Assembly (NCBI RefSeq): GCF_003025615.1
Contig: NZ_PYMJ01000032.1
Coordinates: 1 to 64,000 of the forward strand
From: Photobacterium frigidiphilum
GTDB taxonomy: Bacteria; Pseudomonadota; Gammaproteobacteria; Enterobacterales; Vibrionaceae
Direction: 5' to 3'
Length of the DNA: 64,000 bases
A program made the translations under genes and the position numbers. Below the pieces are notes generated by a model, which worked only from the letters and a program-made list of their open reading frames with translations, ran no database searches and was not told the DNA's origin. Positions 35,431 to 43,619 of this stretch are shown piece by piece; position 1 is the first letter of the stretch; each line of letters starts with the position of its first letter.

Positions 35431-36924
35431 TTAGTTGAAAGCCATTGACATTACTTGTTGCTGAGAGGCTTCTTTACCGTCAAGTTCACCCTTCAGCTTG
35501 CCTCCATGCATGACCAGTATTCGGTCGCTCATTCCTATCACTTCAGGCAGTTCAGACGAGATCATGACTAAGCTTTTGCCCATACCTGTGAGTAATCGCA
35601 TTAGTTTATAAATTTCAGACTTCGCACCGATATCAATACCGCGCGTTGGTTCGTCTAAAAAGAGGATGTCTGGTTTGGTTAGCATCCAACGTGCAAGAAG
35701 AACCTTTTGTTGATTTCCGCCGCTGAGGTTATCAATTTTTTCTGCCATACCCGGTGTTTTGACTTTTAATTTGGTGCACTGGCTAGCGCAATCTTTTTGC
35801 ATCGAACGTACATCAAGCACGTTCACGACTTTATTGCGGTAAGCATCAAGATGAGCAATAGAGGTATTAGCGAAGATATCAAGCATCAAATATAGACCCG
35901 ATTGGCGTCGATCTTCGGTTAAAAAGGCCATTTTATGACTGATTGCATCTTGAGGCGTTTTGATTTCGACGTTTTCGCCGTTAATCCAGATTTCACCTAC
36001 ATCGTGCTTTCTTACCCCAAATAAGGTTTCGATAAGCTCGGTGCGTCCAGCGCCAACAAGCCCTGCAATACCTAGAATTTCACCTTCATGCAGCTTGAAG
36101 CTAATGTTGTCAAATACACCGTCAACGCTCAGATTTTTTACTTCAAGACGTACTTTTCCAGGTTTCGCTGTAGGAGGTGGGAATACATCGCCTAAATCAC
36201 GACCAACCATCATCTGAACAAGTTCTTCGTGATTGGTGTTTTGCGCTTCACGTTCGCCGATGTAACACCCATCACGGAATACTGTTATATCGTCACAAAT
36301 ACGGAAGATTTCATCCATTTTATGGCTGATGTAAACAATGGATACGCCTTGCTTCTTTAACTTTTCGATGATTTCAAATAGATGATCAACTTCTTTGCCA
36401 GTTAAAGCAGAGGTGGGTTCATCCATAATAATAATTTTTGAATTGTAGGAAATTGCTTTAGATATCTCGATCATTTGCATTGTCGCAACGGTAAGTTCGC
36501 TCATTGGCGTACGTGGGTCGAGGTGCAAATCTAATTTTTTTAAGAGTTCAGTCGTATCATGGTACATTTTTGCGTGGTCGATAAGACGTAATGGACCTTT
36601 AAGTGGTTCACGCCCTAACCAAATATTTTCAGCAATACTACGGTGAAGAATAGGAGATAGCTCTTGGTGGATCATTGAAATCCCAGCTTCTAGTGCTTCT
36701 TTGGTTCCATTATAATTAACTTGTTCTCCTTGATAACGAATCGTGCCGCAGTCGCGCTGATAAATACCAAACAGCACCTTCATTAGGGTGGATTTACCCG
36801 CACCATTTTCTCCCATCAAAGCCATTACGCGACCTTTTTTTAACGTTAATTGCACATTATCGAGTGCTTTTACGCCGGGAAATGTTTTGGTAATACCACG
36901 CATTTCTAATAAGACTTGGTTCAT
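35431..36924 (-). CDS. Sugar/inositol ABC transporter ATPase (RbsA/MglA-like)
   Basis: 497 residues with two fused ABC domains. The first has GENGAGKST (38-46) and DEPTSALTG; the second keeps LSGGNQQKVLLARWM and DEPTRGID but a degenerate Walker A (GLVGAGRTE), normal for this family. Powers import with the permease at 34370 and the binding protein at 36996. GGAG precedes the ATG. Confidence 0.92.
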   Translation of the reverse strand: MNQVLLEMRGITKTFPGVKALDNVQLTLKKGRVMALMGENGAGKSTLMKVLFGIYQRDCGTIRYQGEQVNYNGTKEALEAGISMIHQELSPILHRSIAENIWLGREPLKGPLRLIDHAKMYHDTTELLKKLDLHLDPRTPMSELTVATMQMIEISKAISYNSKIIIMDEPTSALTGKEVDHLFEIIEKLKKQGVSIVYISHKMDEIFRICDDITVFRDGCYIGEREAQNTNHEELVQMMVGRDLGDVFPPPTAKPGKVRLEVKNLSVDGVFDNISFKLHEGEILGIAGLVGAGRTELIETLFGVRKHDVGEIWINGENVEIKTPQDAISHKMAFLTEDRRQSGLYLMLDIFANTSIAHLDAYRNKVVNVLDVRSMQKDCASQCTKLKVKTPGMAEKIDNLSGGNQQKVLLARWMLTKPDILFLDEPTRGIDIGAKSEIYKLMRLLTGMGKSLVMISSELPEVIGMSDRILVMHGGKLKGELDGKEASQQQVMSMAFN

Positions 36925-36995
36925 GCTTTCTGCTCCAATTAGGTTGTTCTATGTGCCAATGTTCAGGCACACAGAACAGTCAGTACGGGGGATAA

Positions 36996-38009
36996 TTAAC
37001 CTTGTTTAGCTTCAAATTCAGCTAGGTTATCCTTAGTAACGAGTTCAGCAGGAATCCACGTTATTTTGTCGCGAGGGGTTTTGTTAATACCGCTAAGTGC
37101 TGCATCAATTGCGCCACGAGCTTGGCTACGACCATCTTGGAATACGGTTGCGTCAAGTGCGCCTTTTTTGATAGCCATTAAACCATCAGGGGTTGCATCA
37201 ACACCAATGACGATAGTATCGTCAAGTTTACCTGCAGCACGTAATGCCTGAATTGCCCCTAATGCCATATCATCATTGTTCGAAATAATGATGTCTAGCT
37301 TGTCACCAGAGTTGATCCAGTTCTCCATAACAACCATTCCTTGAGAACGCTGCCATAAAGCGGTTTGCTTACGAATAATGTTGTATTCAGGTTTTTCTTT
37401 GAAGAAATCTTCCACACCTTGAGTACGTAAGATGGCTGCTTCAACCGTCATCATACCCATGATAATACCGATGTTACCGCCATCTGAGTGTGATGCTGCG
37501 TATTTCGCTTGTTCTTCACCAAATCGAAGTTCTTCAGAACCCACGTACGCGACACCATCAGGAAGGTAGGTAGGGCGGCGATTTAAGTAAACAAGTTCAA
37601 TGCCAGCTTTTAAAATGTCATCGGTCATAGGTTGTGTTGCATCGGTGTTTACTGGTACAAGAATGATGCCGTCAACTTGTTGAATAATGAAATTTTGAAT
37701 TTGGCCAAGCTGCTTTACAGTATCTTCTTTAGCATCAACAAAAATGAGTTCGAGGTTGTCTTGCTTTTCTGCATAAGCACTCATCGAATCTTTCATATTT
37801 ACCAAGAATGTGTCATCAAAGTTCGGTATAGCAACACCAATTCGAGTCACATTACTGTCAGCTTTCTCTCCGCCACAGGCTACAAGTGCCATTAACCCCG
37901 TAATAAAAAGCACCCCTTGAACTGCTTTTTTAGGCTTATTCATTAATTGCTTTATATATTTAGTGCTTTGTTGAAATAGCGTAGTCAATCCACTTGTCGT
38001 AATTGGCAT
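36996..38009 (-). CDS. Sugar/inositol ABC transporter substrate-binding lipoprotein
   Basis: 337 residues from the ATG at 38009, chosen because AAGGAGG lies 5 bases upstream. Class I periplasmic binding protein: RIGVAIPNFDDTFLVNMKDS, IIQQVDGIILVPVNTDAT, DIIISNNDDMALGAIQAL and VIGVDATPDGL. A lipobox (ALVAC, Cys45) follows an unusually long N-region; an internal ATG at 37943 would give a normal lipoprotein leader but has a poor RBS. First gene of the ABC operon and divergent from set B across candidate RpiR operators. Ligand probably inositol. Confidence 0.87.
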   Translation of the reverse strand: MPITTSGLTTLFQQSTKYIKQLMNKPKKAVQGVLFITGLMALVACGGEKADSNVTRIGVAIPNFDDTFLVNMKDSMSAYAEKQDNLELIFVDAKEDTVKQLGQIQNFIIQQVDGIILVPVNTDATQPMTDDILKAGIELVYLNRRPTYLPDGVAYVGSEELRFGEEQAKYAASHSDGGNIGIIMGMMTVEAAILRTQGVEDFFKEKPEYNIIRKQTALWQRSQGMVVMENWINSGDKLDIIISNNDDMALGAIQALRAAGKLDDTIVIGVDATPDGLMAIKKGALDATVFQDGRSQARGAIDAALSGINKTPRDKITWIPAELVTKDNLAEFEAKQG

Positions 38010-38157
38010 GTCTGCCTCCTTGTTATTAGATGCTTCTTCAGCAAATTTAAAATGCGATTTCATGCATTAAGCCAAATCTCCATTTAGAGCTTCTACTTAA
38101 TTACCGACTAGAATCACATCTCATATTTTAATCGTGAGTTTTTTATTCATATTCGTA

Positions 38158-38173
38158 TGAAAAATATTTTCTA
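38158..38173. promoter_or_regulatory. Candidate RpiR (IolR) operator, site 6
   Basis: TGAAAAATATTTTCTA; 15 of 16 bases identical to the site at 20255. Confidence 0.55.
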
Positions 38174-38399
38174 AACTCAGTGAGGATTACTATAGGTTGT
38201 CGTTTCTTTTATAACCACCACTGATGTTAATTAAATGTATAAAATGCTACTTCGATCTCATATAAAATTTAAATGCAAATCTATTTTACTTTATAAGTTA
38301 TTGATTTTAATTGCTATATGTTATTTTTTTGAACTTGGTCACGAAAGGCGAGATTGAGTTGTAATGCGCTTATGGCATATTTGTTAGCAAATATGTTAA

Positions 38400-38415
38400 T
38401 GAAAAAATATTTTCA
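38400..38415. promoter_or_regulatory. Candidate RpiR (IolR) operator, site 7
   Basis: TGAAAAAATATTTTCA; arms TGAAAA/TTTTCA with the same 16-base length. Confidence 0.5.
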
Positions 38416-38489
38416 AAATTTATGCTTCGATTATAAATTGACCGAAGTTATGATGGGTGTAGTGTACGGAACACACAGGACTATTAATC

Positions 38490-38579
38490 ATGATGTATCA
38501 ATCTGATAAGGCTGCTGGTAAGACAACTTACGCTGTAATAGTGATTTTTAAAGGCCTTAGATGCTTACCGCAGGATTAA
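38490..38579 (+). CDS. Possible 29-residue small protein
   Basis: ATG ATG start with AGGA 9 bases upstream; the product is MMYQSDKAAGKTTYAV and 13 more residues ending LPQD. It lies in the divergent iol region on the set B strand. The family is not recognised and chance is likely; the only support is the RBS spacing. Confidence 0.2.
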   Translation: MMYQSDKAAGKTTYAVIVIFKGLRCLPQD

Positions 38580-38810
38580 CTTCAATGGTTTTATTTCCTG
38601 AAAATATTAACCGACATGTGGATTTACTTATTTTAATAAAATAATAAAACGTCAATTAATTGTGTGATTATTTGGGGCTACTTTTTTTGAATTAGATCAA
38701 AACGCTTTTTATATTGATCCCGAAGAGTAAATTGACTTACCCAAAGAATCAGTACAGAACAAACAGACTTAAGATCACAAAAAAAAACATTCATTTCGTT
38801 TTTTGTTGAT

Positions 38811-38825
38811 AATGAAACGTTCATT
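38811..38825. promoter_or_regulatory. Dyad upstream of the iolC-aldolase fusion
   Basis: AATGAAACGTTCATT, arms AATGAA/TTCATT. TTCATTTCG occurs both at about 38790 and at 38820. It differs from the TGAAAAATATTTTC palindromes and could bind the second RpiR protein. Confidence 0.4.
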
Positions 38826-38910
38826 TCGTATAACTGAGTCATTGAAATAATCCAACCACGATGACGCGTTGATTGTCGTTTTATAACGCGCTTTGAGAAA
38901 GGAATCGAAA

Positions 38911-40818
38911 ATGAAACACGACAGCAAAATATTAGATCTTATTTGTATGGGACGGGTGGCTGTTGACTTGTATGGTCAACAAATTGGTGCGCGTTTGGAA
39001 GACATGGGTTCCTTTTCTAAATACCTTGGCGGGTCGTCGGGCAATGTTGCTTACGGTACTGCCCGCCAAGGTTTGAAATCATCTATGTTGGCACGAGTAG
39101 GCGATGAACACATGGGACGATTTCTTCGCGAAGAGCTCAACAGTGTCGGTGTTGATACGAGTTATTTGATTACCGATGAAGAGCGTTTAACGGCACTTGT
39201 TATTCTTGGTATTAAAGATGAAGAAACTTTCCCACTCATTTTTTACCGTGATAATTGCGCTGATATGGCGATCACAGCCGATGATGTGTCAGAAGAATAC
39301 ATTGCTTCTGCACGTTGTTTAGCCATTACAGGTACACATCTATCTAACCCTCAAACGCGTGATGCAGTACTTACCGCTTTAAAATATGCCCGTCGTAATG
39401 GTGTAAAAACAGCGCTAGACATTGATTACCGGCCCGTTCTATGGGGGCTAACGTCATTGGGTGATGGCGAAAATCGTTTTATTGAATCAGGAAAAGTAAC
39501 AGACCAACTACAAGAAGTATTAGGGCTGTTTGATTTGATCGTTGGTACAGAAGAAGAATTTCACATTGCGGGCGGCTCAACTAACAGTATCGATGCCCTT
39601 CGTGCAGTGCGTCAGGTAAGCCAAGCTGAACTCGTGTGTAAAAGAGGGGCGCTAGGCTGTTCAGTATTCAGTAACGACATTCCTAATGATCTGGATGATG
39701 GTATTACCATTCAAGGTGTCAGAGTCGATGTATTAAATGTGCTAGGCGCAGGCGATGCCTTTATGTCGGGTTTATTACGTGGCTATTTAAGTGGCGAAGG
39801 CTGGGAAAAAGCGTGTGCTTACGCCAATGCCTGTGGGGCATTAGTGGTTTCTCGTCATGGTTGTGCACCATCTATGCCTACAAAAGTAGAGCTCGATGAT
39901 TACTTAAGCCGTGCTAACGACGTACCACGCCCTGATATAGACGCACGTTTAAACCACCTACACCGAGTTACCACCCGTAAACCTAATTGGGAAGAATTAT
40001 GCGTTCTTGCGTTTGACCACCGTATTCAATTTGTTGATATGGTGCGAGAAGCCGGAGCCAATTTCGACAGTATAAAGCCGCTAAAAAAACTCATTTTACA
40101 AGCGAGCCAAGAAGTTGTTGAAGAAGCAGGATTACAAGGTAAAGCGGGCATCTTATGTGATGGCACGTTCGGGCAAGATGTATTGAATGAAGTGACAGGA
40201 TCCGGCTGGTGGATAGGGCGACCAATCGAACTTCCGGGATCCCGTCCATTGTGTTTAGAGCATGGCAATATCGGTTCTCAGTTAGTCAATTGGCCGCTTG
40301 AACATGTGGTTAAATGTTTAGCCTTTTTCCACCCCGATGATCAGCATCCACTGCGCTTAGAGCAAGAAAGCATGATCAAAGAAGTGTATGCCGCTTGCTG
40401 CCAATCAGGTCATGAATTGTTGTTAGAAGTGATTTTGCCTGCAGATATGCCATCGTCAGATGATTTGTATCTGCGTGCTGTTCAGCGCTTCTATAACTTA
40501 GGGGTAAAACCTGATTGGTGGAAGTTGCCGCCACAGTCCGTAGAAGGTTGGAATAACATTAGTGCCGTGATTACAGAACGAGATACATACTGCCGAGGCG
40601 TGGTGATCTTAGGGTTAGATGCACCAGAAGCAGAATTGAAAGCTGGCTTTACCGCGGCTGCCAACCAACCATTAGTGAAAGGCTTTGCTGTTGGGCGCAC
40701 TATATTTGGCCAACCTTCTCGTGACTGGCTAGCGGGTAATATCGATGATCGCGCTTTAATAGAGAAGATTAAAGCGAACTACCACAACTTAATTACCTTG
40801 TGGCGTCAGCGCGGATAG
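38911..40818 (+). CDS. iolC: Bifunctional 5-dehydro-2-deoxygluconokinase / phosphogluconate aldolase (IolC-DUF2090 fusion)
   Basis: 635 residues from the ATG at 38911 (AGAAAGGA upstream; an in-frame GTG-type start 6 codons earlier lacks support). Residues 1-340 are an IolC PfkB kinase: ICMGRVAVDLYGQQIG, LGGSSGNVAYGTARQG and NVLGAGDAFMSGLLRG (about 279). From about 355 a DUF2090 domain follows, starting ELCVLAFDHRIQFVDM, with KPDWWKLPP and VILGLDAPEAEL, the aldolase partner in known fusions. It does two steps that set A splits between iolC1 and iolJ. First gene of set B. Confidence 0.93.
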   Translation: MKHDSKILDLICMGRVAVDLYGQQIGARLEDMGSFSKYLGGSSGNVAYGTARQGLKSSMLARVGDEHMGRFLREELNSVGVDTSYLITDEERLTALVILGIKDEETFPLIFYRDNCADMAITADDVSEEYIASARCLAITGTHLSNPQTRDAVLTALKYARRNGVKTALDIDYRPVLWGLTSLGDGENRFIESGKVTDQLQEVLGLFDLIVGTEEEFHIAGGSTNSIDALRAVRQVSQAELVCKRGALGCSVFSNDIPNDLDDGITIQGVRVDVLNVLGAGDAFMSGLLRGYLSGEGWEKACAYANACGALVVSRHGCAPSMPTKVELDDYLSRANDVPRPDIDARLNHLHRVTTRKPNWEELCVLAFDHRIQFVDMVREAGANFDSIKPLKKLILQASQEVVEEAGLQGKAGILCDGTFGQDVLNEVTGSGWWIGRPIELPGSRPLCLEHGNIGSQLVNWPLEHVVKCLAFFHPDDQHPLRLEQESMIKEVYAACCQSGHELLLEVILPADMPSSDDLYLRAVQRFYNLGVKPDWWKLPPQSVEGWNNISAVITERDTYCRGVVILGLDAPEAELKAGFTAAANQPLVKGFAVGRTIFGQPSRDWLAGNIDDRALIEKIKANYHNLITLWRQRG

Positions 40819-40829
40819 GAGCCTTTATT

Positions 40830-42683
40830 ATGTCAGCTAAAAATACGATTCGACTTACTATGGCACAAGCATTAGTGAAATATCTAATGGCGCAAAAAGT
40901 GGATGTTGATGGTGAAACATTACCACTCTTTGAAGGTGTATTTGCGATATTTGGTCACGGTAATGTCGCGGGGGTGGGGGAAGCTTTATACCATGTTCAA
41001 GACCACCTACCGACATTTCGTGCCCATAATGAACAAGGCATGGCACATGCAGCTATTGCATTTGCCAAAGCGAATAATCGCCGCCGCATGATGGCAGCAA
41101 CAACCTCTGTCGGCCCTGGTGCACTGAATATGGTAACTGCAGCGGCTTTAGCGCATGTTAATCGCTTGCCTGTCTTATTATTACCGGGCGATACGTTTGC
41201 TACCCGTGAACCGGATCCTGTCTTGCAACAAATTGAAAATTGGAATGATCCAACGATCACCCCGAATGATTGTTTTAAACCGGTAAGCCGTTTCTTTGAT
41301 CGCATTACGCGCCCTGAACAACTGCTAAATAGTTTGCCGCAAGCGATGCGTATCTTAACGGATGCGATTGAATGTGGACCAGTGACCTTGTCGTTACCGC
41401 AAGACGTTCAAACAATGGCATACGATTACCCAGAAAGCTTTTTCGCCGAGCGTATTCACCGCATGCGTCGTTTAGGTGCCGATGTGGTTGAAATTGAGCA
41501 AGCGATCGAGTTACTGAAAACGGCTAAAAATCCGGTGGTTATCGCGGGTGGTGGCCTGCATTACTCTGAAGCATTGCCCGAGTTTCATCAATTGGTTGAA
41601 AAGTACCAGTTACCTGTTGGTGAAACACAAGCAGGAAAAGGGGCTTTGCCTTGGGATCACGCATTAAATCTAGGATCGGTGGGTGTTACAGGATCGGCCG
41701 CGATTAATGAACTCGCCCGTGAAGCTGACGTGATACTAGCGGTAGGAACACGCTTACAAGATTTCACGTCTGGATCGCGATCTTTATTTAGCCGTGATGC
41801 CCGCATTGTGTCGATCAATATCAATGGTTTTGATGCGATTAAACATAATGGTGTGCCCGTTGTTGGCGATGCAAAACGCACTCTTCCACAATTTACAGAA
41901 TTGCTTGAAGGTTGGCAGCCGAGTGCCGCTTGGTGTGATAGAGCAGAATCTTTACGCCAGCAGTGGAATGAAACCGTCTCAATTGCCATGACAGATCGTG
42001 GAACCGATTTACCCACAGATGCAGAAGTTATTGGTGCAGTCAATCGCGCCGCAGATGAGAAAGACATTGTGGTTTGTGCCGCTGGTGGCTTACCGGGTGA
42101 ATTACATAAGCTGTGGCGAACCAAATACGATAAAGGTTACCACCTCGAATATGGATTTTCATGCATGGGGTACGAGATAGCTGGTGGGCTAGGCGTGAAA
42201 ATGGCGAAGCCTGATTCTGATGTCATCGTGATGATTGGCGATGGCTCATACCTCATGCTTAATTCCGAAATCGCCACATCCGTCATGTTAGATCAAAAGC
42301 TGATATTAGTGGTGTTAGATAACCGAGGCTACGGATGCATTAGCCGTTTACAACATGCTTGCGGTGGCGCTGGTTTTAATAACCTACTTAAAGATTGCAA
42401 GACCATTGATGGTGGCGCACCGAAAACAGACTTTGCCGCTCATGCTAAAGCGTTAGGCGCAAATTCTGAAAAAGTAGGCTGTATCGCTGAGTTAGAACAA
42501 GCCCTAATACGCGCAAAACAATCAGACAAAACCTATGTCATCACACTCGATACCGATCCGCTCAGTACTACAGAATCTGGTGGTTCTTGGTGGGAAGTCG
42601 CTGTACCTGAAGTGTCGGAACGTGAGCAAGTCAGACTTGCAAGAAAGCAATATGAACTTGCCAAACAACAACAAGTTATCTGA
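40830..42683 (+). CDS. iolD: 3D-trihydroxycyclohexane-1,2-dione acylhydrolase, copy 2 (IolD2)
   Basis: 617 residues from the ATG at 40830 with TAGGAG 8 bases upstream, 12 bases after the fusion gene. FAIFGHGNVAGVGEALYHV, FRAHNEQGMAHAAIAFAKAN and LSLPQDVQTMAYDYPE; ThDP motif GDGSYLMLNSEI (about 470) followed by DNRGYGCISRLQ, which matches standard IolD better than copy 1. Same reaction as iolD1. Confidence 0.94.
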   Translation: MSAKNTIRLTMAQALVKYLMAQKVDVDGETLPLFEGVFAIFGHGNVAGVGEALYHVQDHLPTFRAHNEQGMAHAAIAFAKANNRRRMMAATTSVGPGALNMVTAAALAHVNRLPVLLLPGDTFATREPDPVLQQIENWNDPTITPNDCFKPVSRFFDRITRPEQLLNSLPQAMRILTDAIECGPVTLSLPQDVQTMAYDYPESFFAERIHRMRRLGADVVEIEQAIELLKTAKNPVVIAGGGLHYSEALPEFHQLVEKYQLPVGETQAGKGALPWDHALNLGSVGVTGSAAINELAREADVILAVGTRLQDFTSGSRSLFSRDARIVSININGFDAIKHNGVPVVGDAKRTLPQFTELLEGWQPSAAWCDRAESLRQQWNETVSIAMTDRGTDLPTDAEVIGAVNRAADEKDIVVCAAGGLPGELHKLWRTKYDKGYHLEYGFSCMGYEIAGGLGVKMAKPDSDVIVMIGDGSYLMLNSEIATSVMLDQKLILVVLDNRGYGCISRLQHACGGAGFNNLLKDCKTIDGGAPKTDFAAHAKALGANSEKVGCIAELEQALIRAKQSDKTYVITLDTDPLSTTESGGSWWEVAVPEVSEREQVRLARKQYELAKQQQVI

Positions 42684-42714
42684 TCTGCAGTCCAAATATT
42701 AATGGAGTATAACA

Positions 42715-43608
42715 ATGACAGTACAATTAGGAATTAATCCACTCACATGGACCAACGACGACCTTCCTTCACTTGGTGCAGAAACATCACTTGAAACCTG
42801 TTTAACAGAAGGGCGACAAGCAGGATTTACGGGTTTTGAACTCGGCAATAAGTTCCCGCGTGATGCCAGTGTATTAGGGCCGATTTTAGCCAAGCATGAC
42901 GTTAAATTGGTATCAGGCTGGTATTCAGGTGAATTATTAACGCGTTCTGTAGAAGAAGAAATCGAAGCCGTACAACCACATCTAACTTTATTAAGAGAGT
43001 TAGGTGCAAAAGTAATGGTTTTCGCTGAAGTTACCAACTGTATTCATGGCGATCAAGCTAAATCCGTTTACCTTCGTCCTAAATTTCCGGCTGAACAATG
43101 GCGTGAATATGGCGAGAAGCTAACAAAATTTGCGCGTTATACCCAAAGCCAAGGGGTACAAATTGCTTATCACCACCATATGGGCACGGTAATCGAGACT
43201 GAAGCCGATATTGATAACTTAATGAAGCACACAGGGCCAGATGTTGGTTTGTTATTAGATACTGGGCACTTAACCTTTGCAGGTGCCGACCCAATTGCTG
43301 TTGCTGAACGCTGGGCGCATCGTATTAATCATGTTCACTGTAAAGATATTCGCCGTGATGTATTAGCCGATGTTAAAAATCGAAAAACAAGCTTTCTGGA
43401 TGCGGTATTAAACGGTGTATTTACCGTGCCGGGTGACGGCTGTATTGATTACTCAACACTGTTTACCTTGTTAAAGAATAATGAATATCAAGGTTGGTTA
43501 GTGGTGGAAGCAGAGCAAGATCCTGCCGTTGCCAACCCGCTTACTTATGCCACCTTGGGTTACGACAATTTATCTCAATTAGCGAAAGATGCTGGCTTAT
43601 TTAATTAG
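42715..43608 (+). CDS. iolE: Myo-inosose-2 dehydratase, copy 2 (IolE2)
   Basis: 297 residues, same length as copy 1 and clearly homologous: INPLTWTNDDLPSLGAE, GFTGFELGNKFPRD, YHHHMGTVIETEADI, LLLDTGHLTFAGADP, HVHCKDIR and VVEAEQDPAVANPL. Copy 1 has MHFKD where this has VHCKD. GGAG lies 8 bases before the ATG. It sits third in the set B operon. Confidence 0.94.
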   Translation: MTVQLGINPLTWTNDDLPSLGAETSLETCLTEGRQAGFTGFELGNKFPRDASVLGPILAKHDVKLVSGWYSGELLTRSVEEEIEAVQPHLTLLRELGAKVMVFAEVTNCIHGDQAKSVYLRPKFPAEQWREYGEKLTKFARYTQSQGVQIAYHHHMGTVIETEADIDNLMKHTGPDVGLLLDTGHLTFAGADPIAVAERWAHRINHVHCKDIRRDVLADVKNRKTSFLDAVLNGVFTVPGDGCIDYSTLFTLLKNNEYQGWLVVEAEQDPAVANPLTYATLGYDNLSQLAKDAGLFN

Positions 43609-43619
43609 GAGCAATTTAC

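Larger units (their letters stand above)
38010..38910. promoter_or_regulatory. Divergent control region between the ABC operon and iol set B
   Basis: About 900 bases without a firm gene. Holds candidate operators at 38158-38173 and 38400-38415, and a different dyad AATGAAACGTTCATT at 38811-38825 flanked by two TTCATTTCG direct repeats close to the set B start. A 29-codon frame (38490-38579) with a fair RBS is listed separately. Confidence 0.55.
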
